Shown: positions 45,972 through 54,366 of the stretch, in pieces
How positions within the stretch are numbered: position 1 is the stretch's first letter
Layout of the letters: every line of letters starts with the position of its first letter
Source of the DNA: Vibrio quintilis
Lineage (GTDB): Bacteria > Pseudomonadota > Gammaproteobacteria > Enterobacterales > Vibrionaceae
NCBI RefSeq assembly: GCF_024529975.1
Contig: NZ_AP024897.1
Location: 1,364,001 to 1,428,000, forward strand
Direction of reading: 5' to 3'
DNA: 64,000 nt
Notes under the pieces: generated by a model
The model's database searches: none
What the model saw: the letters and a program-made list of their open reading frames with translations, nothing else
Told to the model about the DNA's origin: nothing
Translations under genes and position numbers: made by a program

Positions 45972-47638
45972 AACTTATCAGCAAATTTTTATCAGTCCGT
46001 CAACTTGCGTCTGTTCGTCAACTTGCGTCAGTCCGCCTGTCCTTTCATTCCGTGACTCTGGTACTGGCAGCTTACTATGCGCTGGTGCTTAATCTGCCAC
46101 TGTATAAAGATTTAACCCATATCTTTGCCGGGATGGCAGCGGTTGATACCGGCTTTATCATTTCCATTCCTTTTGCTTTTTTCTTTGCATTTATCTGTCT
46201 GTTCAGCCTGTTTACCTGGCCGAAAATCACCAAAATCTTCTTTTCAGTGCTGTTGTTCACTTCTGCCATCGTGTGTTATGCCACGTACAATTACGGGGTT
46301 ATTTTTGATGTGAATATGATTCGTAATCTGGTGGAAACCAACACCGGAGAAGCCACTGCTTATCTTAGTGTCACTTCGGTTGTCTGGATTACCGGGCTGG
46401 GGATTTTACCGGCGCTTTTACTGATAATGACCCCGTTGAAATCAGAGCCTGTGCTGCCATTTGTGATGAAGAAAGCCGGGCTGATGGTGGTTGGCGTGAT
46501 CGGGCTGGTGATGATTGGCTCATTCTATTTTCAGGATTATGCCTCTGTCGGGCGCAATAACAGTTATCTGCGAAAGATTCTGATTCCGACATTTTACGTG
46601 CATAACGTCGATAAATTTATCCGCCAGACTTATTTCTCCAAACCCATGCCTTATACCCATATCGGGACAGATGCGACACAAAAAGTGACCACCGCGAAGC
46701 AACCATCACTGGTTGTGCTGGTCGTAGGGGAAACGGCAAGAAGTCAGAATTATCAGAGCAATGGTTACGGTCGCCCAACCAATCCTTTCACCCGTCCGCT
46801 GGATGTGATCTCTTTTCAGGATGTCCACTCGTGCGGAACGGCGACAGCGATTTCCCTGCCGTGTATGTTCTCGCGGCTGGATCGGCGTCAGTACGATCAG
46901 CAGCGCGCCTATCACCAGGACAACCTGCTGGATATCATCAAACGTGCGGGTGTGGATGTGCTGTGGCGGGAGAATGATGGCGCGCCCAAAGGGGTGCCGG
47001 ACCATGTTAAATATCAGAATCTGGAACGCAGTAATCAGCATCCGATGTGTGATCATCAAAGCTGTCTGGATATGGCATTGCTGAATCACTTTGAGCAGAA
47101 TGTGGATGACCTTTCGGGCAACAAGCTGGTGGTACTGCACTTAATCGGCAGCCACGGGCCAACCTATTTCCGGCGTTATCCGGACCGGTTTAAGCATTTC
47201 ACACCAGACTGCCCGCGGGCAGACATTGAGAACTGCACGCATGCGCAGCTGGTGAATTCATATGACAACACCATCCGCTATACCGATTATATGCTGGCAC
47301 AGACCATCGCGAAACTGAAGGCGTTGTCCGGGCGGTATGAGACGGCGCTGGTTTATCTGTCCGATCACGGAGAATCTCTGGGTGAAAGCGGGCTGTATCT
47401 GCATGGCATGCCTTACCCGCTGGCTCCGGATTATCAGAAGAAGGTGCCGCTGATGGTGTGGCTGTCTGACAGTTTCCGTACGGATAAACAGATTGATCAA
47501 ACCTGCCTGAAGTCTGAAGCGCAGCAGGGACATTTTTCCCACGACAATCTGTTCGATTCAATGCTGGGTATGCTGGATGTCTCCACCCGTCTTTACCGGC
47601 CGGAGATGGATATTTTCGCAGCCTGCCGCCATTCCTGA
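45968..47638 (+). CDS. eptA: Lipid A phosphoethanolamine transferase
   Basis: It adds phosphoethanolamine to lipid A, conferring resistance to cationic peptides. Its 556 residues comprise about five N-terminal membrane helices and a periplasmic alkaline-phosphatase-fold domain with the nucleophile Thr256 in VVGETARSQNYQ and metal ligands in LSDHGESLGE (Asp466, His467). Cysteines suitable for disulphides are present (HSCGTATAISLPCMF). The cytoplasmic N-terminal tail contains a duplicated SVRQLA unit encoded by an 18-bp tandem repeat. Coupled to dgkA and preceded by a PmrA-type box. A partial, decayed copy lies at 50184-50449. Confidence 0.94.
   Translation: MKLISKFLSVRQLASVRQLASVRLSFHSVTLVLAAYYALVLNLPLYKDLTHIFAGMAAVDTGFIISIPFAFFFAFICLFSLFTWPKITKIFFSVLLFTSAIVCYATYNYGVIFDVNMIRNLVETNTGEATAYLSVTSVVWITGLGILPALLLIMTPLKSEPVLPFVMKKAGLMVVGVIGLVMIGSFYFQDYASVGRNNSYLRKILIPTFYVHNVDKFIRQTYFSKPMPYTHIGTDATQKVTTAKQPSLVVLVVGETARSQNYQSNGYGRPTNPFTRPLDVISFQDVHSCGTATAISLPCMFSRLDRRQYDQQRAYHQDNLLDIIKRAGVDVLWRENDGAPKGVPDHVKYQNLERSNQHPMCDHQSCLDMALLNHFEQNVDDLSGNKLVVLHLIGSHGPTYFRRYPDRFKHFTPDCPRADIENCTHAQLVNSYDNTIRYTDYMLAQTIAKLKALSGRYETALVYLSDHGESLGESGLYLHGMPYPLAPDYQKKVPLMVWLSDSFRTDKQIDQTCLKSEAQQGHFSHDNLFDSMLGMLDVSTRLYRPEMDIFAACRHS
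45998..46033 (+). repeat. 18-bp tandem repeat inside the eptA N-terminus
   Basis: Two 18-bp units, CGTCAACTTGCGTCTGTT and CGTCAACTTGCGTCAGTC, encode VRQLAS twice. They are followed directly by CGCCTGTCCTTTCA, which matches the intergenic CTGTCC repeat at 50166. Confidence 0.8.
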
Positions 47639-47820
47639 AGGCGTTGACTTTCAGCAATGCAGATGATGTTTAATACCGGTGTTATAAGCCGGCTGAATCT
47701 TGTCATCAAAAGTTACAAATTCAGTGAAAAAACCGGCACTGCAAAGTAGCCGGTCCGCGAAATCCGGCCTAAATTTAATGTGCCTGAATAAGTGTAATTT
47801 TTATATTGTCATAGATGCTC

Positions 47821-47849
47821 GCCCCTGTATTGATACAGGGGCTTTTTTT
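47821..47849 (+). terminator. Terminator after eptA
   Basis: GCCCCTGTA, 4-nt loop, TACAGGGGC followed by TTTTTTT: a strong rho-independent terminator 180 bp after the stop. Confidence 0.88.
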
Positions 47850-47927
47850 GCCTGCGTTTTTCCTCTTCTGTCTGACTGAGTCAAAGTTTTCTCCGCCTGC
47901 CTTGTTATGATTAGGTTGGAGGTGAAT

Positions 47928-48821
47928 ATGGATTCATATATTTCAAATGCTGCCGGTCAGCAAAACAATGAACACTATCTGCAATCAGCACTGGAAAGAA
48001 CCGCGGAACAGATTCTGTCGCAGGAAGAACAGCAGCAGCCGTATGCCCGGTTTTTCCATGACAGGGTTGAGGCGCCTGATCCCCGGCATTATCAGCTGAT
48101 GGACGCGCCCTGCGATCCGGCTCTGGCAATTTTTCCTCACCAGATGAATGACCTGCTTAATCCGGGTGAGCTGGCAATCGAAACCGGCTGGTGCAATCTG
48201 CCGGATGGCACCGGATTTATCGCCAACCGCAATCTTTATCCGGATATCACACCAGAGATGATTGACTGGTGGTTTGCCTGGCATCCGCTGGAAGATCTCC
48301 GCTACCGGATTTGGTATCCGCCGCAACATGCCGGTATCTCTGTCAGTGCGGAACACCGTGCCCGTTTGCTGGATACCTCCATTCCCATCCGGCAAAGGAA
48401 CTGGGGCGTGCTCCATCATGTGATTGAAGACACCAACAGTGGCATGTCACATGTGGATATTCAGTTTATGTCACCGCAGGATTTCGGTTTTGACATGACC
48501 CGCTGGAAAGCACCGTATGTGGCGACCTTTGCCGGCGGGCAGGGCTGGTCGGTTCCGGTTGGTCACGCAGGTGGGCGGAAAGCACCGGCATTGATGTGCC
48601 ATATTTTCCGTCAGACAGCGGCGGGGCTGGAGCACAGAACCCGTTTCTGGATTGGTTATCAGCTGGTTGACGGAAAGCCGCAGTCGGTGTTGCCGCCCGG
48701 GGTGTCTGTCCCTGCAAGCGTGATTCAGGGCCTGGCGCAGCATAATGTGTGTGAATTTACCCGCTTCAAGACTTTTCTGCCGGAGGTCTATCAGCAATTC
48801 GGCGGTGAAATTACCGCCTGA
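47928..48821 (+). CDS. DAPG hydrolase (PhlG) family protein
   Basis: A 297-residue cytoplasmic protein of the family of 2,4-diacetylphloroglucinol hydrolase, which cleaves a C-C bond with zinc. Zn-ligand-like motifs are visible: WWFAWHPLEDLRYRIW, VLHHVIEDTNSG and a late AQHNVCEFTRF with the His-x3-Glu spacing. The ATG at 47928 has a GGAGG site 5 bases upstream. No phloroglucinol biosynthesis genes are nearby, so the natural substrate is unknown; detoxification of an acylated phenolic is a guess. Confidence 0.8.
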   Translation: MDSYISNAAGQQNNEHYLQSALERTAEQILSQEEQQQPYARFFHDRVEAPDPRHYQLMDAPCDPALAIFPHQMNDLLNPGELAIETGWCNLPDGTGFIANRNLYPDITPEMIDWWFAWHPLEDLRYRIWYPPQHAGISVSAEHRARLLDTSIPIRQRNWGVLHHVIEDTNSGMSHVDIQFMSPQDFGFDMTRWKAPYVATFAGGQGWSVPVGHAGGRKAPALMCHIFRQTAAGLEHRTRFWIGYQLVDGKPQSVLPPGVSVPASVIQGLAQHNVCEFTRFKTFLPEVYQQFGGEITA

Positions 48822-48940
48822 TAAAAAATGATTACCACTAAAAAATGAAATCACGTGATTATGTGTTTGGTGGCTTATAATTGATTCTGAATGAACCGGA
48901 AACTTTTCACCGGAAATCAAAAAGACAGGGAACCAGCGTG

Positions 48941-50077
48941 ATGAAGAAATTTATATCACTTTTTTTTGTGATCATGATATCGTCCGGGTGTGCGGCGCAG
49001 CACGGCAATACATCCACAGTAACCAGCACGGCTGCCGGCGGGAGCCCTGAACCAGCCCGCAGTGACAGGGGAACGTCAGAACCGCAAATTTTGGCTGATT
49101 TACCAGAGCTGAAAATTGCGGATCATCTCGGTCAGCGAAGCATGAAACATTTCCCGACGTATGCGCAGTGCCAGATACAGTTTACGGCACCTGAGCATAC
49201 GGAGGATGGTTTAACAATTGCTGAATCCAAAGTGCTGAAGAAGCTGAACCGCTGTCTGGAAACGGCAGTCAGTCAGCATGTTGATGTTCTGATTTTCCCT
49301 GAGCTTTCTCTGGGAACCCGTGCCTCTGAAAGAGCGACCTTTGTTGCGAAACTGAAAGCCACGGTACTGAAGGAAAATATGATCATCATTGCCGGGTCAT
49401 TTTATGATAAAGAAAGGCAGAGCCGTATTCCGGTGATTGGCCCGGGCTGGACAGAGTATGGATTCAAAGTCCGGCCATCAAGATTTGAGGCTTCACCACG
49501 CAGCGGCTTTGGTATGAAGCCGGGTGATAACTTATTACTGGTGAAAACTGAATTCGGCCGGATCATGCCGTTAACCTGTGTTGATCTGATCAGCGACGGC
49601 GCACAATATGTGGTCCGCAACCTTGCCAATCAGCGGCAAATCGATGTGCTGACGAACATCAATTTTAACCCGGCATCCTGGGAGTTCCTGATCGAGGCAA
49701 ACAGTCTGGTGCGCAGGCATCCGATCTTTGTTTCAATCACCAATGTGGCAAGTTATGGTGCCACTTATCAGCGATGTCAGCAGAAAGATTATGGTTATTG
49801 TGCGGGGAACTCTGCGATTTTTGCCAGCTTAAGAACCAAACCAACCGATTGCCCGAACTGCTTTACGGCGATCAAAGGGCTGATTGAGCCTCAGTTCATG
49901 CAGAATAAAGACCGGCGTCATACGGCCTATGACCGGCTGGCTGGTGTGGTGCCTGCATTGAAAGAAGGGATGTTGATTTATGATCTTAATCTCCGGCTCA
50001 TCCGCGAACCGCTGTCAACCAATGCGCCCGATCAGGGCTATCCGCCAGTCAGAAATCTGCGGCGCATTTTGTTTTAG
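48941..50077 (+). CDS. Nitrilase-fold (carbon-nitrogen hydrolase) lipoprotein
   Basis: A 378-residue exported protein with a lipoprotein signal ending SSGC (Cys17). The mature part has a nitrilase-like layout: FPELS would carry the catalytic Glu, a Lys or Arg lies in FKVRPSRFE, and LTCVDLISD the nucleophilic Cys. Apolipoprotein N-acyltransferase and amidases share this triad. A free-standing lipoprotein version is unusual. Extra cysteines near residues 280-310 (QRCQQKDYGYC, DCPNC) may form disulphides. It follows the DAPG-hydrolase-like gene by 119 bp. The substrate is unknown. Confidence 0.75.
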   Translation: MKKFISLFFVIMISSGCAAQHGNTSTVTSTAAGGSPEPARSDRGTSEPQILADLPELKIADHLGQRSMKHFPTYAQCQIQFTAPEHTEDGLTIAESKVLKKLNRCLETAVSQHVDVLIFPELSLGTRASERATFVAKLKATVLKENMIIIAGSFYDKERQSRIPVIGPGWTEYGFKVRPSRFEASPRSGFGMKPGDNLLLVKTEFGRIMPLTCVDLISDGAQYVVRNLANQRQIDVLTNINFNPASWEFLIEANSLVRRHPIFVSITNVASYGATYQRCQQKDYGYCAGNSAIFASLRTKPTDCPNCFTAIKGLIEPQFMQNKDRRHTAYDRLAGVVPALKEGMLIYDLNLRLIREPLSTNAPDQGYPPVRNLRRILF

Positions 50078-50102
50078 TTGTCACTGAGTTCAATCAACAG
50101 CG

Positions 50103-50132
50103 ATATGCCGGGCTGCCACAGGCCCGGCATAT
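50103..50132. terminator. Hairpin after the nitrilase-like gene
   Basis: ATATGCCGGGC and GCCCGGCATAT form an 11-bp perfect stem with an 8-nt loop, 25 bp after the stop. It has no T run. Confidence 0.5.
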
Positions 50133-50146
50133 TGAGCTGTTCCGGT

Positions 50147-50184
50147 GCCTGTCCTTTCAAAATTCGCCTGTCCTTTCAAAATTC
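50147..50184. repeat. 19-bp perfect tandem duplication
   Basis: GCCTGTCCTTTCAAAATTC occurs twice without a gap (50147-50165, 50166-50184), ending at the left edge of the eptA fragment. It is a CTGTCC-family repeat. Confidence 0.8.
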
Positions 50185-50449
50185 CGTTAAAATCTGAGCC
50201 TGTGCTGCCATTTGTGATGAAGAAAGCCGGGTGTGGCCGGGCTGGTGATGGTTGGATCATTCTATTTTCAGGATTATGCTCTGTCGGGCGCAATAATAGT
50301 TATCTGCAAAAGATTCTGATAGATTCTGATTCCGACATTTTACGTGCATAACGTCGATAAATTTATCCGCCAGACTTATTTTTCCAAACCTATGCCTTAC
50401 CCGCTGGCTCCGGATTATCAGAAAAAGGTGCCGCTGATGGTGTGGCTGT
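50184..50449 (+). pseudogene. eptA: Decayed, internally deleted eptA fragment
   Basis: Nearly identical in sequence to two separate parts of the intact eptA upstream (about 46433-46665 and 47403-47471). The parts are joined at the shared bases ATGCCTTA, with the intervening ~750 bp missing. Small internal deletions and a short duplication (GATTCTGATAGATTCTGATTCC region) destroy the frame. It is a relic of a partial gene duplication. Confidence 0.88.
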
Positions 50450-50692
50450 TCCCGATCCGCCAGTGCTGGCGAATATAGTGTCCCTGGAGCTTATGCTTTG
50501 GCGACACAGAACTGACATAGTAGGAGGTATCCACTGTGCCTTTGCCATTTATGGTTCGGTGCCGCTCTACAGCAATGATACTGAGGATCGTCGGCCAACA
50601 TTCCTGAAGCTCATCATTTTTCTTAACCTGAACAACGACATGCGCCTCTCTGTGCTCATTAACACAATTCAGCAGGGGTTCAAGTAACGACT
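50450..50692 (-). pseudogene. Transposase remnant, ISAs1-like
   Basis: Reading the minus strand gives one open frame of about 80 codons with ILSIIAVERHRTINGKG, YYVSSVSPKH and YIRQHWRIG. These resemble the C-terminal half of ISAs1-family DDE transposases (V-E-R...GK...YYISS...IRxHW). The frame begins and ends abruptly, abutting the eptA fragment. No terminal inverted repeats are seen. Confidence 0.65.
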
Positions 50693-50819
50693 CCGAAACA
50701 ACCGATTAAAGGTATGGGTATATGTGCTTAATATGATATACGTTAATTTTTTGAACCGCCTGTACTGGATATAATGGTTTATACCGTCAAGACATATTCA
50801 ATCGCAGGAGATATTCTCA

Positions 50820-52379
50820 TTGCCTGTTCATTACGACAAAATTTCTGTATTACCGGAAGCTGAGACCTTAGCTGAGCTGCTTGAGCAGTTTAAAATTTTG
50901 GCGGGCTTAGATACTGCTCAGTTTTGCCGGATGTCTCATCAAGAAAGGGGCTTTCGTACTATTGATGAGACAAATATGAAGTCTTGGGCCAAGGGTTCAT
51001 TTCCCAGACAGGATGGAAAAAGAGCCATTTTAAACATTTTTGCTCAGATCTGTGAAACCGAAGAAATTACCAGAGCCTGGTGTGATAAATATCGAGAGCT
51101 TGAACTGAAAAACAAAAAGCAGCAAGCCAATAGTCGTCAACAGCGACAGCGAACCAACAAATCCGGTGAAGTTGATGAAAAAAGCAAAACTTCTGAAAAT
51201 ATTGATACTGATAAATCCGCAATAACGGATAGTATGGACACATCGGCCGCTGAACCAGCAGATTGCAACCCGGTACAGCTGTATAACTGGTGTTTGACAC
51301 ATCCACTTCACCTGCTTACTGTCCTGTTGGTATTTCTCATCTGCATTGCTTTATTGGTGTTCGGTTTTTCTGGAGGAGATAAATCATTAATTATCAATAA
51401 TAATATTCATCTGGATAATCAGCAGAACAAGACATTAAATATGGAACAGGGCAATAGTGGGAGCTATCAAAATCATTCTGTGTCCGGGCAACCAGGCCTG
51501 CAACCACAAAAAGCGGTTTTCTCAGCATATCAACCTGTTGCCCCTCTGCCGGTTTCCCAGACACCTTCGTCTGTATCGCCTTCTGCACCTGCTTTTCCGC
51601 CGGTTGCTGCGGAGAGTCAGATTAGCGCTGCGTCAGAACATCTGTTAAACAATCATGCGTCAGCTAAAGTATCTGATTCATCAGGCACGGTAGTCACTTC
51701 TAAAACCGGAAATAAGACGGAAAAGAAGTCTGAAGCTGAAAAAGTACATGCCGCGCCAGACAGGAGCAAAAATAAATCTCAGGCAGATCAAGATGACTCT
51801 GAGCTGACTTCATATGTCGATTTAAAACCAGGATTAAATCTGGATGTATATGTATTTAAAGGGAAAAATAAAGATCTGATATTTTCATTCGATAAGTATC
51901 AGGTGGGCAGCCTGACATATAAAAAAGGCGGGTTGTTCACTTATGCTGACCACTTGATTAATCCGGGTGTCTATAAGGCGGCTTCCGGCCGGGATTCCGG
52001 GTTGTATTATCATGGCTATATTTTCTTTCCTTCTCCTGATACGTACGTGTTCAGTCTGGATTTCAATTCGGGCGAACCCGGTGTAATGCAAGTGACAAAG
52101 AAATGCAGAGTGACTTTAAATTTGAATCATAAAGAGAAACTGAATGGCACGGTTCGGTTATTGTTGAGTGAGCATGGTAAAGGCGTATTTACCATGCCGG
52201 TCCATGGCGGCTTAAATGATTTCAGCCTGTGGTTTAGTTGCAATAAGTTGGTTAATGTACCGTTGTTATGGAATGTGACCCATATTTATCAAAAGACCAC
52301 CGTCACGGTCAGGGTTCGTAAGTTGAGTGAATCAAAGGCCTCACTACTGAGTGCCGGGCAACTGTTTCATTCTCTGTAA
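50820..52379 (+). CDS. Membrane-anchored protein of unknown function
   Basis: A 519-residue single-pass membrane protein. The cytoplasmic part (1-160) begins with a helical region that could be a helix-turn-helix (LLEQFKILAGLDTAQFCRMS, then NMKSWAKGSFP). A charged linker follows, then a membrane helix (about 163-184), a low-complexity Ser/Pro/Gln-rich periplasmic linker (about 200-345) and a C-terminal domain with beta-rich character. The layout recalls RodZ or ToxR-like proteins, but no sequence match is recognised. It starts with TTG at 50820 behind AGGAG. The DNA before it is a recombination scar. Confidence 0.65.
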   Translation: MPVHYDKISVLPEAETLAELLEQFKILAGLDTAQFCRMSHQERGFRTIDETNMKSWAKGSFPRQDGKRAILNIFAQICETEEITRAWCDKYRELELKNKKQQANSRQQRQRTNKSGEVDEKSKTSENIDTDKSAITDSMDTSAAEPADCNPVQLYNWCLTHPLHLLTVLLVFLICIALLVFGFSGGDKSLIINNNIHLDNQQNKTLNMEQGNSGSYQNHSVSGQPGLQPQKAVFSAYQPVAPLPVSQTPSSVSPSAPAFPPVAAESQISAASEHLLNNHASAKVSDSSGTVVTSKTGNKTEKKSEAEKVHAAPDRSKNKSQADQDDSELTSYVDLKPGLNLDVYVFKGKNKDLIFSFDKYQVGSLTYKKGGLFTYADHLINPGVYKAASGRDSGLYYHGYIFFPSPDTYVFSLDFNSGEPGVMQVTKKCRVTLNLNHKEKLNGTVRLLLSEHGKGVFTMPVHGGLNDFSLWFSCNKLVNVPLLWNVTHIYQKTTVTVRVRKLSESKASLLSAGQLFHSL

Positions 52380-52465
52380 GCGTTGCAGATATTTTTTCAA
52401 AATACTCCGGGTGTCCGGATAGATAAAGAAAGGTTCGCACCTTTCTTTACCAGTCATCAGTGATA

Positions 52466-53512
52466 TCAAACCGAAGTGCTTTTTATTTCTCCAGGCTGAG
52501 CCTCATCCATCAGTTGGTCCCACTCGTCGAAACAGTGACACATGGGGGGCATGACTTGGGGTAAGACGCCATTTCTGCGGCTGAATTCAATCAGATTGAG
52601 TATGGTCTGGTCGCAATGCGGACAATTAGACGGTCCGGCCACAGGTGGTGGTGTATCATTAAACCCACCCACAGTCAGCGGCCAGCTTTTTTCCTGCGCT
52701 TCTCGGATAATGTGCAGAATCGTCCACAGCCAGGGCGGGCGGAATGCCCCTGCGCTATACATCGATTCAAGCGGTGTATTTTCCTGAACAAAAGCACACG
52801 ACAGCATCATCTCATCTACACCGAGCTGGTGCAGATAGTTCAGTGTGTTGATGACATCATCAAATGCTTGTTTCTCTGTGAGTTGCGGAGCTTTGAGAAA
52901 TACATATACAGCAACTTTTACACCCATTGACTGCATCAGGATGACTTTAGCTTCGAAGAGCCTGATATCGATACCTTTGTTAAGGATTTTGTTGCGAATC
53001 CGGTCATCACGGCTTTCAAGTCCGATGGCCACAGCAAGCTGTTTTCCTGCCAGCCCGTCAAGGGATTGTGCCAGTTTACGCTGAGTGATAAAGCGGGGAT
53101 AACACTCGACCAGCAACTGTCGGATATCTGAACGCCGGGCAACCTGACGATAGACATATTGCTGAAAATCATCCGGGATTTCTGCATTGGGAAAGAAACT
53201 GCCCCCATTAAAAATCGCCAGCCTGTCAACCGGGAGTGCTCCTGCTGTCAGGGTGTCAAACATCGCCTGATAAGTCTCTGTTTTCAGGCGCCAGCTGCCA
53301 AAGAAATGCTCGTATCCGTCGCCTTTGGTTATAGCCCTGGTCAGACCGGGAAAGGCACAAAAAGTACAGGCTTTGCCTTTATTCGCCCGGTAATAACTAC
53401 AGCCGCCTCCGGGGATCATAATGGTTTGCTGAACAATCTGTTTTCTGAGGGAAAAAGAATATTTAATGTCATCATTTTTATCGCACGGATACCCGTCTAT
53501 GAGTTGTGTCAT
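52466..53512 (-). CDS. Radical SAM protein, Elp3/RaSEA-like cluster motif
   Basis: A 348-residue radical SAM enzyme whose cluster cysteines are widely spaced: Cys38-x10-Cys49-x2-Cys52 (GGGCSYYRANKGKACTFC). This spacing is seen in Elp3-like and archaeosine-synthase-like proteins rather than the canonical Cx3Cx2C. Other features are FNGGSFFPN (SAM-binding), VAIGLESRDDRIRN, and late cysteines (NCPHCDQT, MCHCFDEW) that could bind another cluster or metal. It is monocistronic, preceded by a GGAG site. The substrate is unknown. Confidence 0.8.
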   Translation of the reverse strand: MTQLIDGYPCDKNDDIKYSFSLRKQIVQQTIMIPGGGCSYYRANKGKACTFCAFPGLTRAITKGDGYEHFFGSWRLKTETYQAMFDTLTAGALPVDRLAIFNGGSFFPNAEIPDDFQQYVYRQVARRSDIRQLLVECYPRFITQRKLAQSLDGLAGKQLAVAIGLESRDDRIRNKILNKGIDIRLFEAKVILMQSMGVKVAVYVFLKAPQLTEKQAFDDVINTLNYLHQLGVDEMMLSCAFVQENTPLESMYSAGAFRPPWLWTILHIIREAQEKSWPLTVGGFNDTPPPVAGPSNCPHCDQTILNLIEFSRRNGVLPQVMPPMCHCFDEWDQLMDEAQPGEIKSTSV

Positions 53513-53733
53513 GGGGTGTTCTCCTGTTGGTTTTACTTATCAATAATTGTCCTGTGGCACGGGCAAAAAGTCGGATAAATCGCGGATAATTGATGGGTAA
53601 TCAAAGGAGCACAAAAGGATAACTGATGGATAAAAAAAGATAAAAATTCAACAATAACAATGATTTATCGTGATTTGTTTTATCACTCTGACCATAGTGT
53701 GTCTTGTCATTAACGCAATAAATGGAGAAGAGA

Positions 53734-54318
53734 ATGAAAGTACGTGACATGATTGAAAGTGACTATGAAAGTGTGGTTGAACTGGAGCAAAAAGTCTGGG
53801 GCCGGGAAGGGGCCAGTTACGAGATTATCCGCTCACGACATCAGATTTTTCCTGAGGGAAGTGTGGTTGTTACGAATGATGATGAACAGATTGTTGGATA
53901 TGCTGCTGTACAAAGGGTGACCCGGGCATGCAACGATAGCTGGTATATTCAAACCGATAATGGGTATATTACGCATACACATAATGAAAAAGGACATATA
54001 CTTTATGGCATAGGTATGTCAGGTGATAGTTATGGTGTTTCTGACCTGATTATTGAATATGTTTATCATAAATTTATCGTATCCGGTCTTTGCTATATGT
54101 TAGTTTTAGGCAGCCGGGTTCCCGGATTTGCGTCATGGCAGCACCGAACCGGAGGAAATATTACGGATTATATTAAGTCAAGAAGGCAAAATGGGTATTC
54201 TATTGATCCGGAGTTAATGTTGTATCAAAAACACGGTTTTGAGCTGTTATTTGAAATTGAAGATTACTTTCCCTGTCAGGACAGCCTTGATTATGGCGCA
54301 TTGATTATAAAACGTTAA
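53734..54318 (+). CDS. GNAT-fold acyltransferase
   Basis: A 194-residue protein. MKVRDMIESDYESVVELEQKVW begins the GNAT fold. The C-terminal LGSRVPGFASW and YQKHGFELLFEIEDYFP resemble the GNAT half of proteins fused to nitrilases. The start at 53734 has GGAG six bases before it. It precedes a LuxR-type regulator gene by 48 bp on the same strand, so the pair might make and sense a signal, or the enzyme may modify a metabolite under that regulator. Confidence 0.75.
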   Translation: MKVRDMIESDYESVVELEQKVWGREGASYEIIRSRHQIFPEGSVVVTNDDEQIVGYAAVQRVTRACNDSWYIQTDNGYITHTHNEKGHILYGIGMSGDSYGVSDLIIEYVYHKFIVSGLCYMLVLGSRVPGFASWQHRTGGNITDYIKSRRQNGYSIDPELMLYQKHGFELLFEIEDYFPCQDSLDYGALIIKR

Positions 54319-54366
54319 TTCACATGAAATAATAGGCCGGCATGGATTCCGGCCTGAAAATAAGTT

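Noticed and set aside
47199..47657. 152-codon frame opposite eptA
   Set aside because: A shadow on the reverse strand of a well-supported gene.
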